A stretch of DNA of 10,067 nt from Acanthamoeba lenticulata (taxonomy: Eukaryota > Discosea > Longamoebia > Acanthamoebidae): NCBI GenBank assembly GCA_002179805.1, contig NAVB01001883.1, positions 1 through 10,067 of the forward strand, in the 5' to 3' direction. Shown in pieces: positions 1 to 6,615 of this stretch. The translations under genes and the position numbers were made by a program. Under the pieces are notes generated by a model. That model had not been told where the DNA came from. It saw only the letters and a program-made list of their open reading frames with translations, and ran no database searches. Within the stretch, counting starts at the first letter, position 1. The number at the start of each line of letters is the position of its first letter.

Positions 1-1660
1 TTGGCAGGGAACAAAGTGCTGGCTGGTATGGTGACTCTTTTCATCTCAACCGTGAGTGATATATCACATAGTGACATATCAGTTTTGGGGGGGGGGCTCT
101 AAGACGGGAGCTACGCCACTCAGAGCGCATTAACAACAGATGAAGTTGTGGAGAGTGCGGGCCCGCCGCTCAGGCATTTGATTGTGTCGACAGGTGATTA
201 CTTCCTGTCGTCAGTGCTGGCGACGAGCTTAACAAAGCTCGTGATTCGGTCATATGGTGCAAGCGACATCTCCGTCGTGGCCAAAAACTCGTTCTGTGTT
301 GATGTTCTCCTGATTTTGGCCTGGGTGCTCAAGCTGGGCGCCAACAGCAACGGACCCAACGGCCAGATCGACCCAGATTCCTACGCGAGAGTATGCCTCT
401 GCATCAAGACCTTGGCATCGCCCCAGGTCATGTCCTATAGCCAAGACACCTTTCTCCGCGAATGCCGCCAGTCCTTTGCTTCCCTTCTGCTGGAGCAGCG
501 AAGCGAAAAGGAAGCGCGCGAGACACAGAAGGAAAAAACGGTCGAGGTCCAGGTGGATGATTTGATCTCACTTCACCACCTGTTAGGCCGGAGGCTTGCT
601 CCAGGGGATCACGCCATCAAGGATTTCGAGGCTGTTGATATCATACGTGCCACAGGCTTTTCCCAGCCGCCAGGTACGGAAACGGAGCTCGAACCTGTTT
701 CTGCCTCATTAGCTCATAAGTGCGTGTCTATGGTCCTCGCCAGATGAAGGCCAAAGATTGGAGCGGCTTTTTCAGCTTACGGGCTGGTCTGATCCTATCT
801 ATGCAGAGGCCTATATCAACGTGCAACAGTATGACATTGTTCTTGAAGTGCTTGTCCTCAACCGTACTGCCGACACACTTCAGAATGTGAGCCTGGAGCT
901 GTCCACTATGGGTGACCTCAAGCTGTGCGAACGACCACAGAACTACACCGTGGCGCCATTCGGCTCGATTCAAATCAAGGCCGACATCAAGGTCTGTCTG
1001 TGCAATGAATATCGCTTTTCTTGGCGCGCCAGATGTTTTACCCGTTGAACTTTGCGCAGGTATCTTCGACAGAGACTGGGGTCATCTTCGGTAATCTGGT
1101 TTACGACATTGCTGGAAGTGGCAGCGAAAGCAACTATATTGCCCTTAATGACATCCACATTGACATCCTTGACTACATCAGTCCTGCGCACTGCACCCAT
1201 GCAGAGTTTAGGACTATGTGGGAGGAGTTCGAGTGGGAGAACAAGGTGGCCGTAAACACCAACTTTACGTACAAGCTGGCCCATCCTTTCCCCTTATTCC
1301 TCCCGATAATCAACGCGTGTGCAGGGACCTCAACGCGTTCCTCGAGCACATCCTGCACACCACCAACATGAACTGCCTCACGCCCAAAAAGGCTCTTGAA
1401 GGGCATTGCGGCTTCCTAGCCGCCAACCTCTATGCCCGAAGTGTGTTTGGTGCGCGTCCTCTCACCAAGAGAGACCTTGTCCTTTCCAACTGACGGGGCC
1501 GGATCAACACGGCGCAGGAGAGGACGCTTTGGCTAACGTAAGCATTGAGAAACAACCCGAGGGTAAGGTCCAAGGCTTTATCCGCATCCGGAGCAAGGCC
1601 CAGGGCATCGCTCTCAGTCTGGGCGACAAGATCAATCTCCACCAAAACAAGGCCAAGTGA
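1..1660 (+). CDS. COPB1: Coatomer subunit beta (beta-COP), C-terminal part, 5' end outside the window
   Basis: Beta-COP is a core subunit of the COPI coat, which forms retrograde Golgi-to-ER vesicles on the cytosolic face of the Golgi. The visible gene is join(1-25, 104-673, 744-991, 1060-1268, 1325-1449, 1518-1660) and encodes 439 residues to a TGA. Exon choice rests on motifs that become continuous across the joins: [64 protein letters not shown] and [15 protein letters not shown]. Residues about 25-170 match the coatomer beta C-terminal region, with the conserved PPLR and [10 protein letters not shown] stretches. Residues about 280-435 match the beta appendage platform, with [26 protein letters not shown] and a final SLGDKINL. 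The length agrees with the last half of the roughly 950-residue family. Introns are 56-78 bases long. Intron 1 ends in a weak AAG acceptor after a run of ten G. Position 1 is in frame, but an acceptor-like TTGGCAG at 1-7 could mean that the first exon starts at 8. The call is close to certain. Confidence 0.95.
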
Positions 1661-1671
1661 ACACTGATTCC

Positions 1672-1691
1672 TCCCGCCACCACTGGCGGGA
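1672..1691 (+). other. Perfect 8-bp hairpin just after the beta-COP stop
   Basis: TCCCGCCA at 1672-1679 pairs exactly with TGGCGGGA at 1684-1691 around a CCAC loop, beginning 11 bases after the stop codon. It probably lies in the 3' UTR of the beta-COP transcript. There is no T run after it and this is a eukaryotic gene, so it should not be read as a bacterial terminator. A role in RNA stability or 3'-end formation is only a guess. The rest of 1661-1789, up to the end of the convergent LTO1 gene, shows nothing further. Confidence 0.5.
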
Positions 1692-1789
1692 AAGGTGCGA
1701 CGCCCCGCGAGAAGGGGTCAAATAGAGGGTGGTTGGTGCCATGGCCTCTGTTACCCTATGTATCTCAATCGAGCTTTTCTCAACCACTT

Positions 1790-2239
1790 TCAAAAGTCGA
1801 AGTGAGCGGCACTGGGCTGCCCAGTCGTAGTTTCTGTTGTTGTTGTTGTGGCCCCACTTGGAGCTCTGAGGAGAGAAGCTGCCTGGCGGTATTTGCCCCG
1901 GATCCGATCGAGGTGTTCAAACAAGTCCTCCTTTGTGGGATCTCGTGGGAAGGAACGCGTGAGCTCGCGCAATTTATCCAAGACTGCTCGCCGCCTCGCC
2001 CCTGAAGAGCCCCCTTCGCTTATTGTCGGCTGCGGTTGGGCTGAGAGGTGATGCCACAGAAGGAGGTGGCCCACGTAGGAACCGAGCTCACGTCCCACCT
2101 CACTTCCCTTCTGCAAGCCGAGCAGCCGCCCTTGATCGAACGCAGCCTGGTGAGCGTTGAGTCGGCCATTCTGTCTGCCCTCTTGCAGCAAAGCATCCTC
2201 CAAATAGAGCAGCGCGTTGAAGGGGTCCTCCGCCTCCAT
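1790..2239 (-). CDS. LTO1: LTO1/ORAOV1-like deca-GX3 protein (Fe-S adaptor for ABCE1)
   Basis: This is an intronless reading frame of 149 residues. In yeast and human the LTO1-YAE1 pair bridges ABCE1 (Rli1), the ribosome-recycling ATPase, to the cytosolic Fe-S targeting complex. The family hallmark is plain: starting at G21, every fourth residue up to G57 is small (G21, G25, A29, A33, G37, G41, G45, G49, G53, G57), giving ten GX3 steps with two Ala replacements. It is preceded by the usual acidic start (DPFNALLYLEDALL). The middle (about residues 70-125) looks helical and charged. A run of Thr (GATTTTTETTTG, from a GTT-type microsatellite at about 1833-1848) lies near the end. The protein ends in FDF, like the C-terminal aromatic targeting signal of LTO1. 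The ATG at 2239 is the first in frame. The gene converges on beta-COP (129 bases apart) and diverges from the tRNA modifier. Its YAE1 partner is not in the window. Confidence 0.85.
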   Translation of the reverse strand: MEAEDPFNALLYLEDALLQEGRQNGRLNAHQAAFDQGRLLGLQKGSEVGRELGSYVGHLLLWHHLSAQPQPTISEGGSSGARRRAVLDKLRELTRSFPRDPTKEDLFEHLDRIRGKYRQAASLLRAPSGATTTTTETTTGQPSAAHFDF

Positions 2240-2331
2240 TCTTGACAGTCAAGAAGGCTTCTTGGCCAAAAGGCTTGTTATTCTTTTCTCTTTCTATTTC
2301 TTCTTTACGACAGACTGCAAGAGCAAGAGTG
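2240..2331. promoter_or_regulatory. Probable shared (bidirectional) promoter of LTO1 and the tRNA dimethylallyltransferase
   Basis: Only 92 bases separate the ATG of LTO1 (leftward) from the ATG of the tRNA modifier (rightward). The rightward-reading strand has a pyrimidine-rich stretch (2279-2308, mostly T and C) that could serve as a start-site region. No TATA box or other named element is evident. That the two genes share a promoter is inferred from the distance. Confidence 0.5.
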
Positions 2332-4281
2332 ATGAGGGCTCGCGATTCTGTCGCTGCCGTGCGTGCAGACTTGATACGCCTGCTTCCTGCATGGCGCAAC
2401 AACCTTCCAGAAGCCGCCCGTACGGTATGTTTGCTTTCTTTTTTCATCATTTATTTTTCACACTGCTTTCCGGCGGGTGGGTGAACACTCCCTTTCCTCT
2501 TGCTCCCACCAGCTGGATCGCCCTCGCGTGCTGGTACTCTCTGGACCAACGGCCATTGGCAAAACCAATTTGTCGCTCGAATTGGCTCACCGCCTCGGCG
2601 GAGAGATCATTTCGGCCGATTCCATGCAAGTGTACAAGGGGATGGACATAGGGACGGACAAAGTCAGCAAGGCGGCGCAAGAGCGCATCCCACACCACCT
2701 CATCGACATCGTTTCGCCGCATGAGCCCTTTAGCGCCTATCAGTTTTGGGAGCATGCCCAACGGGCAACCCAGGTGTGCACCACATGGTGGCTCATTTGT
2801 GTACCTAACGTGGTGCACGCCTTTTCAGCTGACTGACAGATACCTGTGACGCGTGGCTGTGGGGTGTCGCCAGGAAGTGCTGTCGCGTGGCCGAGTCCCT
2901 ATCGTCGTGGGTGGCTGTGGCTTCTATTTGAACTGGTACCTCCACAAAAAGTCCCGCCCCGACTTCATCACCAAGGCGAATCCGGAGGTTTCCCGCAAGA
3001 TCAAAAAGATGCTCGACGATGACCAAGGCGACTGGTACCGAAGGTTCGCGTCGAATACCCTCCTTTTTGGTTTTTTTCTCCTTTTTTTTTTCTCGTCGGC
3101 GAAGAAGATGAACTCTCTTCTCTCTCTCTCTCTCTCACACGGGCGGGGATCGCTCAATTGATTGGTTTCATGGGCAATTGATCACCTACAGCATCGCACG
3201 CGTGCACGCAATCGATCCAACGTTTGCGGCTACCATACCAGTGAACGATTGGTATCGAATCATGCGCGCTCTCGAGATTCACGCAGTGACTGGTCTTCCA
3301 CCTTCCGCCTTTGCCTCTGACAGACTTGCTCCTTGGGGTACGAGTTCCCTCCTTCGGTGCAGCTCCTTTCTGAGGGGGTGGCTTCCTCACAGCATTAACG
3401 CCTACCTCGACCAACTATCATTAATCCACGCACAGAGACCATGTTTGATTTCCGGTGCGTCTACTTCACCACCTCGGATTCGCTGGCAGCCAAGACTCGC
3501 ATTGATCTTCGGTGCGAGGAAATGGTCGCGCGAGGGTTACTCGAGGTGCCAACGCCAATTTTCGTTTTAGACAACATTCTGACGGGCTGACCATTTTTTC
3601 GTTTACTTCATGGCGTCCGTGCTGTACGTGATTGATATTCTTGAAAATAGGAAACCATGTCGCTCCTTTACCAGGGGCTGGATGCCGAAAGCGCGCCGGC
3701 AAAAGCTATCGGTTACTCTGAAACGATCTCCTTCCTGCTCTATGCCCCCGTACCAAGCTTTTTCTTCTCCGCCTCCTCGTTCATTCCAAATCTCATTTTG
3801 ATTTTATTATTATAAAATGTTTTTCTTCTATTTTATGCAGTTGAAGAACTTACGTGAAAGCTTTGTGGACTATCTCACAATCTTCCAGAATTCGTCACGG
3901 TACTGTGTCGTCACCTGCAATTATGCCACTGAGGCTACGCGAACTAAATGAGTGAGGTGTAGGAAGTATGGGCGACGCCAGAAAACGTGGTTCAGGAAAG
4001 AGCCACTGTTCCACCACTGGCTGTACAGAAACGAAATGAGCTCCACAGACTTACTCCAGCGAGTGACTGACCTCTACACTCTACCATTCTCTGGTTACAT
4101 GGAGACATTCAATTGGGACAACTACCTCGATACCATCATGAAGGACTACCATCACAAAATGCCCACTTATGCTCCCCGTCTCCAGATTTTTTCTTCTTCT
4201 TCTGTGCAGGCTGACTTCATTACCAAGTTGGCCCCACGCATTCATGACTTGAGGTGCTGGTATGCACAGCAACCACAATAA
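2332..4281 (+). CDS. TRIT1: tRNA dimethylallyltransferase (tRNA isopentenyltransferase)
   Basis: The enzyme transfers the dimethylallyl group of DMAPP to N6 of A37 in tRNAs reading UNN codons. In plants and algae, breakdown of such tRNA also gives cis-zeatin cytokinins. Gene model: join(2332-2424, 2513-2773, 2874-3043, 3192-3337, 3436-3545, 3651-3749, 3841-3899, 3963-4281), 418 residues. Motifs in order: P-loop GPTAIGKT (42-49); ADSMQVYKGMDIGT (66-79) with the Asp that acts as general base; HHLID; PIVVGGCGFY (127-136), where the family has Thr or Ser at the Cys; VNDWYRIMRALEIH; TRIDLRCEEM; AIGYSE; and KYGRRQKTWFRKEPLF near the C-terminus. Every join keeps frame and closes a family motif. The first 31 residues are Arg-rich and could be an organelle signal, but this is unproven. 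No C-terminal C2H2 zinc finger is seen, unlike many cytosolic eukaryotic forms. No upstream in-frame ATG exists. The stop lies inside AATAAA. Confidence 0.9.
3113..3136. repeat. (TC)n microsatellite in intron 3 of the tRNA modifier gene
   Basis: This run of TC dinucleotides follows a long T-rich stretch (3061-3092). It lies inside the 148-base intron 3044-3191 and may act as a pyrimidine tract, although it sits about 55 bases before the acceptor. Confidence 0.8.
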
Positions 4282-4282
4282 A
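4277..4282 (+). promoter_or_regulatory. AATAAA polyadenylation-type signal overlapping the stop codon
   Basis: The TAA stop (4279-4281) of the tRNA modifier lies within AATAAA. If used, the 3' UTR would be only some 10-30 bases and would end near the TA-flanked repeat end at 4296. Whether this organism uses AATAAA is not known from the window. Confidence 0.4.
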
Positions 4283-4297
4283 TTTTTTGAAAGCTTA

Positions 4298-4330
4298 CAG
4301 CCACGATTATTCAAGTGCCAGCCGCCCTCC
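4298..4330 (+). repeat. Lone end of the CAGCTAGG repeat family, after the tRNA modifier stop
   Basis: TA followed by CAGCCACGATTATTCAAGTG and then CAGCCGCCCTCC resembles the left end of the element at 4896 (CAGCTAGGTTTATTCAAGTG, then CAGCCGCCCCCTCC). No matching right end was found, so it is probably a truncated or diverged copy. It begins 17 bases after the stop codon. Confidence 0.6.
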
Positions 4331-4370
4331 CATTTTCGGGGGCGCCAAGACCGTTCTGCAGCAAGGTTGA

Positions 4371-4381
4371 GGACATGGGTC
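4371..4381 (+). repeat. Lone GGACATGGGTC motif
   Basis: This 11-base string is identical to the tip of the foldback element at 4572-4839 and of the copy at 5996. Nothing beyond the tip matches convincingly, so it may be a remnant or chance. Confidence 0.35.
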
Positions 4382-4571
4382 ACAGCCAGGTTTGGCTGGG
4401 GGTGGCCATCATTTCTCTGACATGCATTCTTCAAGTACATTAAACTCATACTGGATATGTGACATGATTACTATGCATTAAGGGCCTGTACATGTTTTGT
4501 TGCCTTTTTGCTGCCTTTTTTTCCCTATGTAGGTGGCAGGTGTCACCATGTTAACCAGTGTTTCTTCCTCA

Positions 4572-4839
4572 GGACATGGGTCCGACTTGCAATAATCGCA
4601 ATAATCGCGTTTATCTCGCAAGAAGATTGCAATTTTTTCGCAAGAAAATTGCGATTATTGCGTTTATCGCGTTTTTTTGCAGAAAAATTGCAATTATTGC
4701 GTTTATTGCGAATTTTTCACAGAAAAATTGCGTTTATTGCGTTTATTGCGTTCAACTTGCGTTTATTGCGTTCGACTTGCGTTTGGCTTGCGTTTGTTTA
4801 TTGCGTTTATTGCGATTATTGCAAGTCGGACCCATGTCC
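4572..4839. mobile_element. Foldback element of TTGCG/TTTATT repeats with long terminal inverted repeats
   Basis: The left end, from 4572, reads GGACATGGGTCCGACTTGCA and continues into AATAATCGCAATAA. The right end (4806-4839) is its exact reverse complement for about 33 bases. Both sides are flanked by TCA (4569-4571 and 4840-4842), a candidate 3-base target duplication. The interior is a patchwork of TTGCGTTTATTGCG-like units in one orientation, with CGCAATAA units near the left arm, so the whole could fold on itself. No transposase is encoded, so it would be non-autonomous. A 3-base duplication with G-rich ends recalls PIF/Harbinger-type MITEs, but the superfamily is not established. Confidence 0.7.
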
Positions 4840-4895
4840 TCAGAGAGCACCCAATCCTTCCTCCAAGGTGTAAGTATGTTTCTGCAGGTGCTGTA

Positions 4896-5256
4896 CAGCT
4901 AGGTTTATTCAAGTGGTCAGCCGCCCCCTCCCCCCTTCCAAAACATAACAATGGCGAACAAGACACATACCATCATGATCCCCTTGTTATTTTAGATTGC
5001 TTTTGATCGAGCATGATCTCTTTCTGACAACGCCGAAGCGAGTTTTCTGCTAAACAATGAGCGGAATGCGTGCATTCTTGACATTGTTGTCAGGAAAACT
5101 CGTCTGTACGATGCCAAAGGCAAGTGATGCCTGGACAAAAGATGTTCAGCTTTGGATGCCGGTCATGGTGGTATGCGTGAATCTTCGAGTTTTGGGGTAG
5201 GTCCAAAAGGCCGGCACGATTTGTAAAAAATGGGACGACTTGAATAATGCTAGCTG
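4896..5256 (+). mobile_element. MITE-like element A, flanked by TA
   Basis: The left end CAGCTAGGTTTATTCAAGT (from 4896) and the reverse complement of the right end, CAGCTAGCATTATTCAAGT (ending at 5256), agree in 20 of the first 23 positions. TA lies on each side (4894-4895, 5257-5258). TA duplication with CAG...CTG tips is the pattern of Tc1/mariner (IS630-superfamily) elements. At 361 bases with no transposase frame it would be non-autonomous. Most of it (about 4915-5216) recurs inverted in element B. Confidence 0.75.
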
Positions 5257-5258
5257 TA

Positions 5259-5545
5259 GTGTCCATCTTGCCACCACCACGCATGACTCTTATCAGTGAT
5301 GTGTGCCAGGTGTTTTGGATGCCACATAGTTCATAAATGCATATCATGTGTTTTGCACACACAACATGCATTTCACACTTGTTTTACATGTTACACATGC
5401 ATTTTACGCATTTTGCACATGACCACCTCATGCGACACATTTTATGCATATCATGATTTCTATGTGTTTCCACATCCCCAAAGTAATGGCTTTTTGACAC
5501 CATCCCCTTCAGCCAACTCAAAGTTGGGCTTGGGAAATCAAACGG
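5259..5545. other. TGCAT/ACACA-rich spacer between elements A and C
   Basis: Positions about 5330-5465 are rich in TGCAT, TTTGCACA and ACATG words that recur without a fixed period. The rest has no recognisable signal. The open frame across it gives a Cys/His/Tyr-rich low-complexity peptide that I do not believe is a gene. Confidence 0.5.
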
Positions 5546-5547
5546 TA

Positions 5548-5791
5548 CAGCTAGGTTTATTCAAATCGTCCCATTTTTGAAAAAAAAGCGGTCAGCCCGT
5601 TAAAAACGCGGAAACGGGGGCGAACTAAGGGAAATACGGAGATGGTGTGCAACTTGGCGTAATGATGTTTTATTGAGAGTCGTATGCAGGCTCTCTTGGT
5701 AGGCGGTGCCATATCGTCCTCTGTAAACATATACACTTTTTCCATGACTTTGTTTGTGGGAGGGGACAGCCGAAATTTTGTAAACTAGCTG
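5548..5791 (+). mobile_element. MITE-like element C, flanked by TA
   Basis: It starts CAGCTAGGTTTATTCAAATC at 5548 and ends with the reverse complement of CAGCTAGTTTACAAAATTTC at 5791. TA is on both sides (5546-5547, 5792-5793). The left end continues CGTCCCATTTTT, as in the right end of element A. Its inner part (about 5588-5611, GCGGTCAGCCCGTTAAAAAC) resembles 6364-6383 of element B. The right end is more diverged. It is 244 bases with no coding capacity. Confidence 0.65.
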
Positions 5792-5816
5792 TAATTGTGT
5801 ACACATTGCAAGTGAA

Positions 5817-5930
5817 GCAAGCAAAACGCGTTTATTGCGTTTGGATTGTGTTCGCATTGCAAGTGCAATGCGATTGTTGCATTTGGATTGCGTTCATGTT
5901 GCAAGCAAAACGCGTTTATTGTGTTTATGT
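5817..5930. repeat. Imperfect direct repeat of about 84 bases, TTGCG-type
   Basis: GCAAGCAAAACGCGTTTATT occurs at 5817 and again at 5901 with similar sequence between. The words (ATTGCG, GTTTATTG, CATTGCAAG) are those of the foldback element at 4572-4839, so this is probably a remnant or relative of it. Confidence 0.6.
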
Positions 5931-5995
5931 TGCGTTTCAGTTCTGGCGCCTCCTCAGGTTTGTTTGTTTGCCATGAACTGGCTGTGGAAGACTTA

Positions 5996-6517
5996 GGACA
6001 TGGGTCCTACTTGCAATACAGCTAGGTTTAATCGTGCCGGCCGTTTGGACCTACCCCAAAACTCGAAGATTCATGCATACCACCATGACCGGCATCCAAA
6101 GCTGAACATCTTTTGTCGGTCCTGGGCATCACTTGTCTTTGGCATCGTACAGACGAGTTTTCCTGACAACAATGTCAAGAATGCACGCATTCCGATCTTA
6201 TGTTTTGGAAGGCCGAAAACTCGCTTCGGCGTTGTCAGAAGGAGGCCACGCTTGATCATTGCTATCTAAAACAACAAGAGGATCATTGTGGTATGTGTTT
6301 TGTTTGCCATTCTTGTGATTTGGAAGGGGGGAGGGGGCGGCTGTACTGTACCATTTCTGCGTTCAGCCCGTGGAAAACGCAGAATATTTTTAAAGACGTG
6401 ACGACTTGAATGCAGGACGACTTGAATAAACTTAGCTGTATATCGCGTTCACATTGCGTTCATGTGAAACGCGCGTTTGTTGGTTCACGTTGCGTTTTAA
6501 ATGCGTTCCCCTTGTCC
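5996..6517. mobile_element. Second TTGCG foldback copy, interrupted by element B
   Basis: The stretch 5996-6018 matches 4572-4594 (foldback left end) in 22 of 23 bases, then stops exactly where element B begins at its TA. TTGCG-type sequence resumes at 6441 (TATCGCGTTCACATTGCG). A degenerate right tip, CCCTTGTCC (6509-6517), differs from CCCATGTCC by one base and is followed by TTG, while TTA precedes the left tip. Without element B the copy would be only about 100 bases. The left end is firm and the right end tentative. Confidence 0.5.
6019..6438 (-). mobile_element. MITE-like element B, inverted relative to A, flanked by TA
   Basis: Tips are CAGCTAGGTTTAATCGTGCC (from 6019) and the reverse complement of CAGCTAAGTTTATTCAAGTC (ending 6438), with TA at 6017-6018 and 6439-6440. 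The reverse complement of its body is highly similar to element A. Relative to A it lacks about 25 bases behind the 6019 tip, and it gains a second GACGACTTGAAT copy plus extra sequence near the 6438 tip. No transposase is encoded. Confidence 0.75.
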
Positions 6518-6547
6518 TTGGCATGTGGTGTGAAAAAAAAAGTTTTA

Positions 6548-6562
6548 CCGCTAGGATTATTC
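6548..6562 (+). repeat. Possible lone end of the CAGCTAGG family near the CBS gene
   Basis: TA followed by CCGCTAGGATTATTC agrees with CAGCTAGGTTTATTC in 13 of 15 positions, but no partner end was found. It lies about 50 bases beyond the stop of the CBS gene. Confidence 0.35.
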
Positions 6563-6609
6563 GGCGGTAGCATGGCAATTTGAATTTGAAATATTTTGCG
6601 TGGACTGTT

Positions 6610-6615
6610 TTTATT
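6610..6615 (-). promoter_or_regulatory. AATAAA polyadenylation-type signal overlapping the CBS gene stop
   Basis: On the minus strand the TAA stop (6613-6611) lies inside AATAAA, as in the convergent tRNA modifier gene. Its use as a poly(A) signal is inferred. Confidence 0.4.

Larger units (their letters stand above)
4282..6610. other. Gene-free interval filled with repeat elements between two convergent genes
   Basis: I see no exon-like reading frame here that matches a family. The open frames present are translations of low-complexity repeats (Ile/Ala/Phe strings from TTGCGTTTATT, Cys/His strings from TGCAT/ACACA). The interval holds three TA-flanked inverted-repeat elements (4896-5256, 5548-5791, 6019-6438), at least two lone ends of the same family (4298, 6548), a foldback element (4572-4839) with a second interrupted copy (about 5996-6517), and unassigned spacer at 4382-4571, 4843-4893, 5259-5545 and 5930-5992. 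Confidence 0.75.

Noticed and set aside
2242..2331. Upstream extension of the tRNA modifier by an in-frame TTG start
   Set aside because: A eukaryotic gene would normally start at ATG. The ATG at 2332 is the only one in frame before the first donor, and the extension would reach the LTO1 start.
4538..4880. A possible small exon split by the foldback element (acceptor-like TATGTAG at 4533, donor-like GTGTAAG near 4868)
   Set aside because: The two sides read as one short frame if the element is removed, but it is only about 30 codons of Ser/Thr-rich sequence with no family match and no neighbouring exons.
4508..5006. Overlapping plus-strand open frames giving Ile/Ala/Phe-rich or Leu/Arg-rich peptides
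   Set aside because: They are translations of the TTGCGTTTATT repeat in three frames, run across the ends of the foldback element, and match no protein family.
5296..5580. Plus-strand frame of 94 residues rich in Cys and His
   Set aside because: It is low-complexity TGCAT/ACACA sequence, the Cys spacing is irregular with no zinc-finger pattern, and it runs into element C.
4282..6610. tRNA genes, CRISPR arrays or other structured RNA genes in the gene-free interval
   Set aside because: No tRNA A/B box pair or cloverleaf was apparent. The repeats are inverted or irregular and lack regular spacers, so they are not CRISPR.
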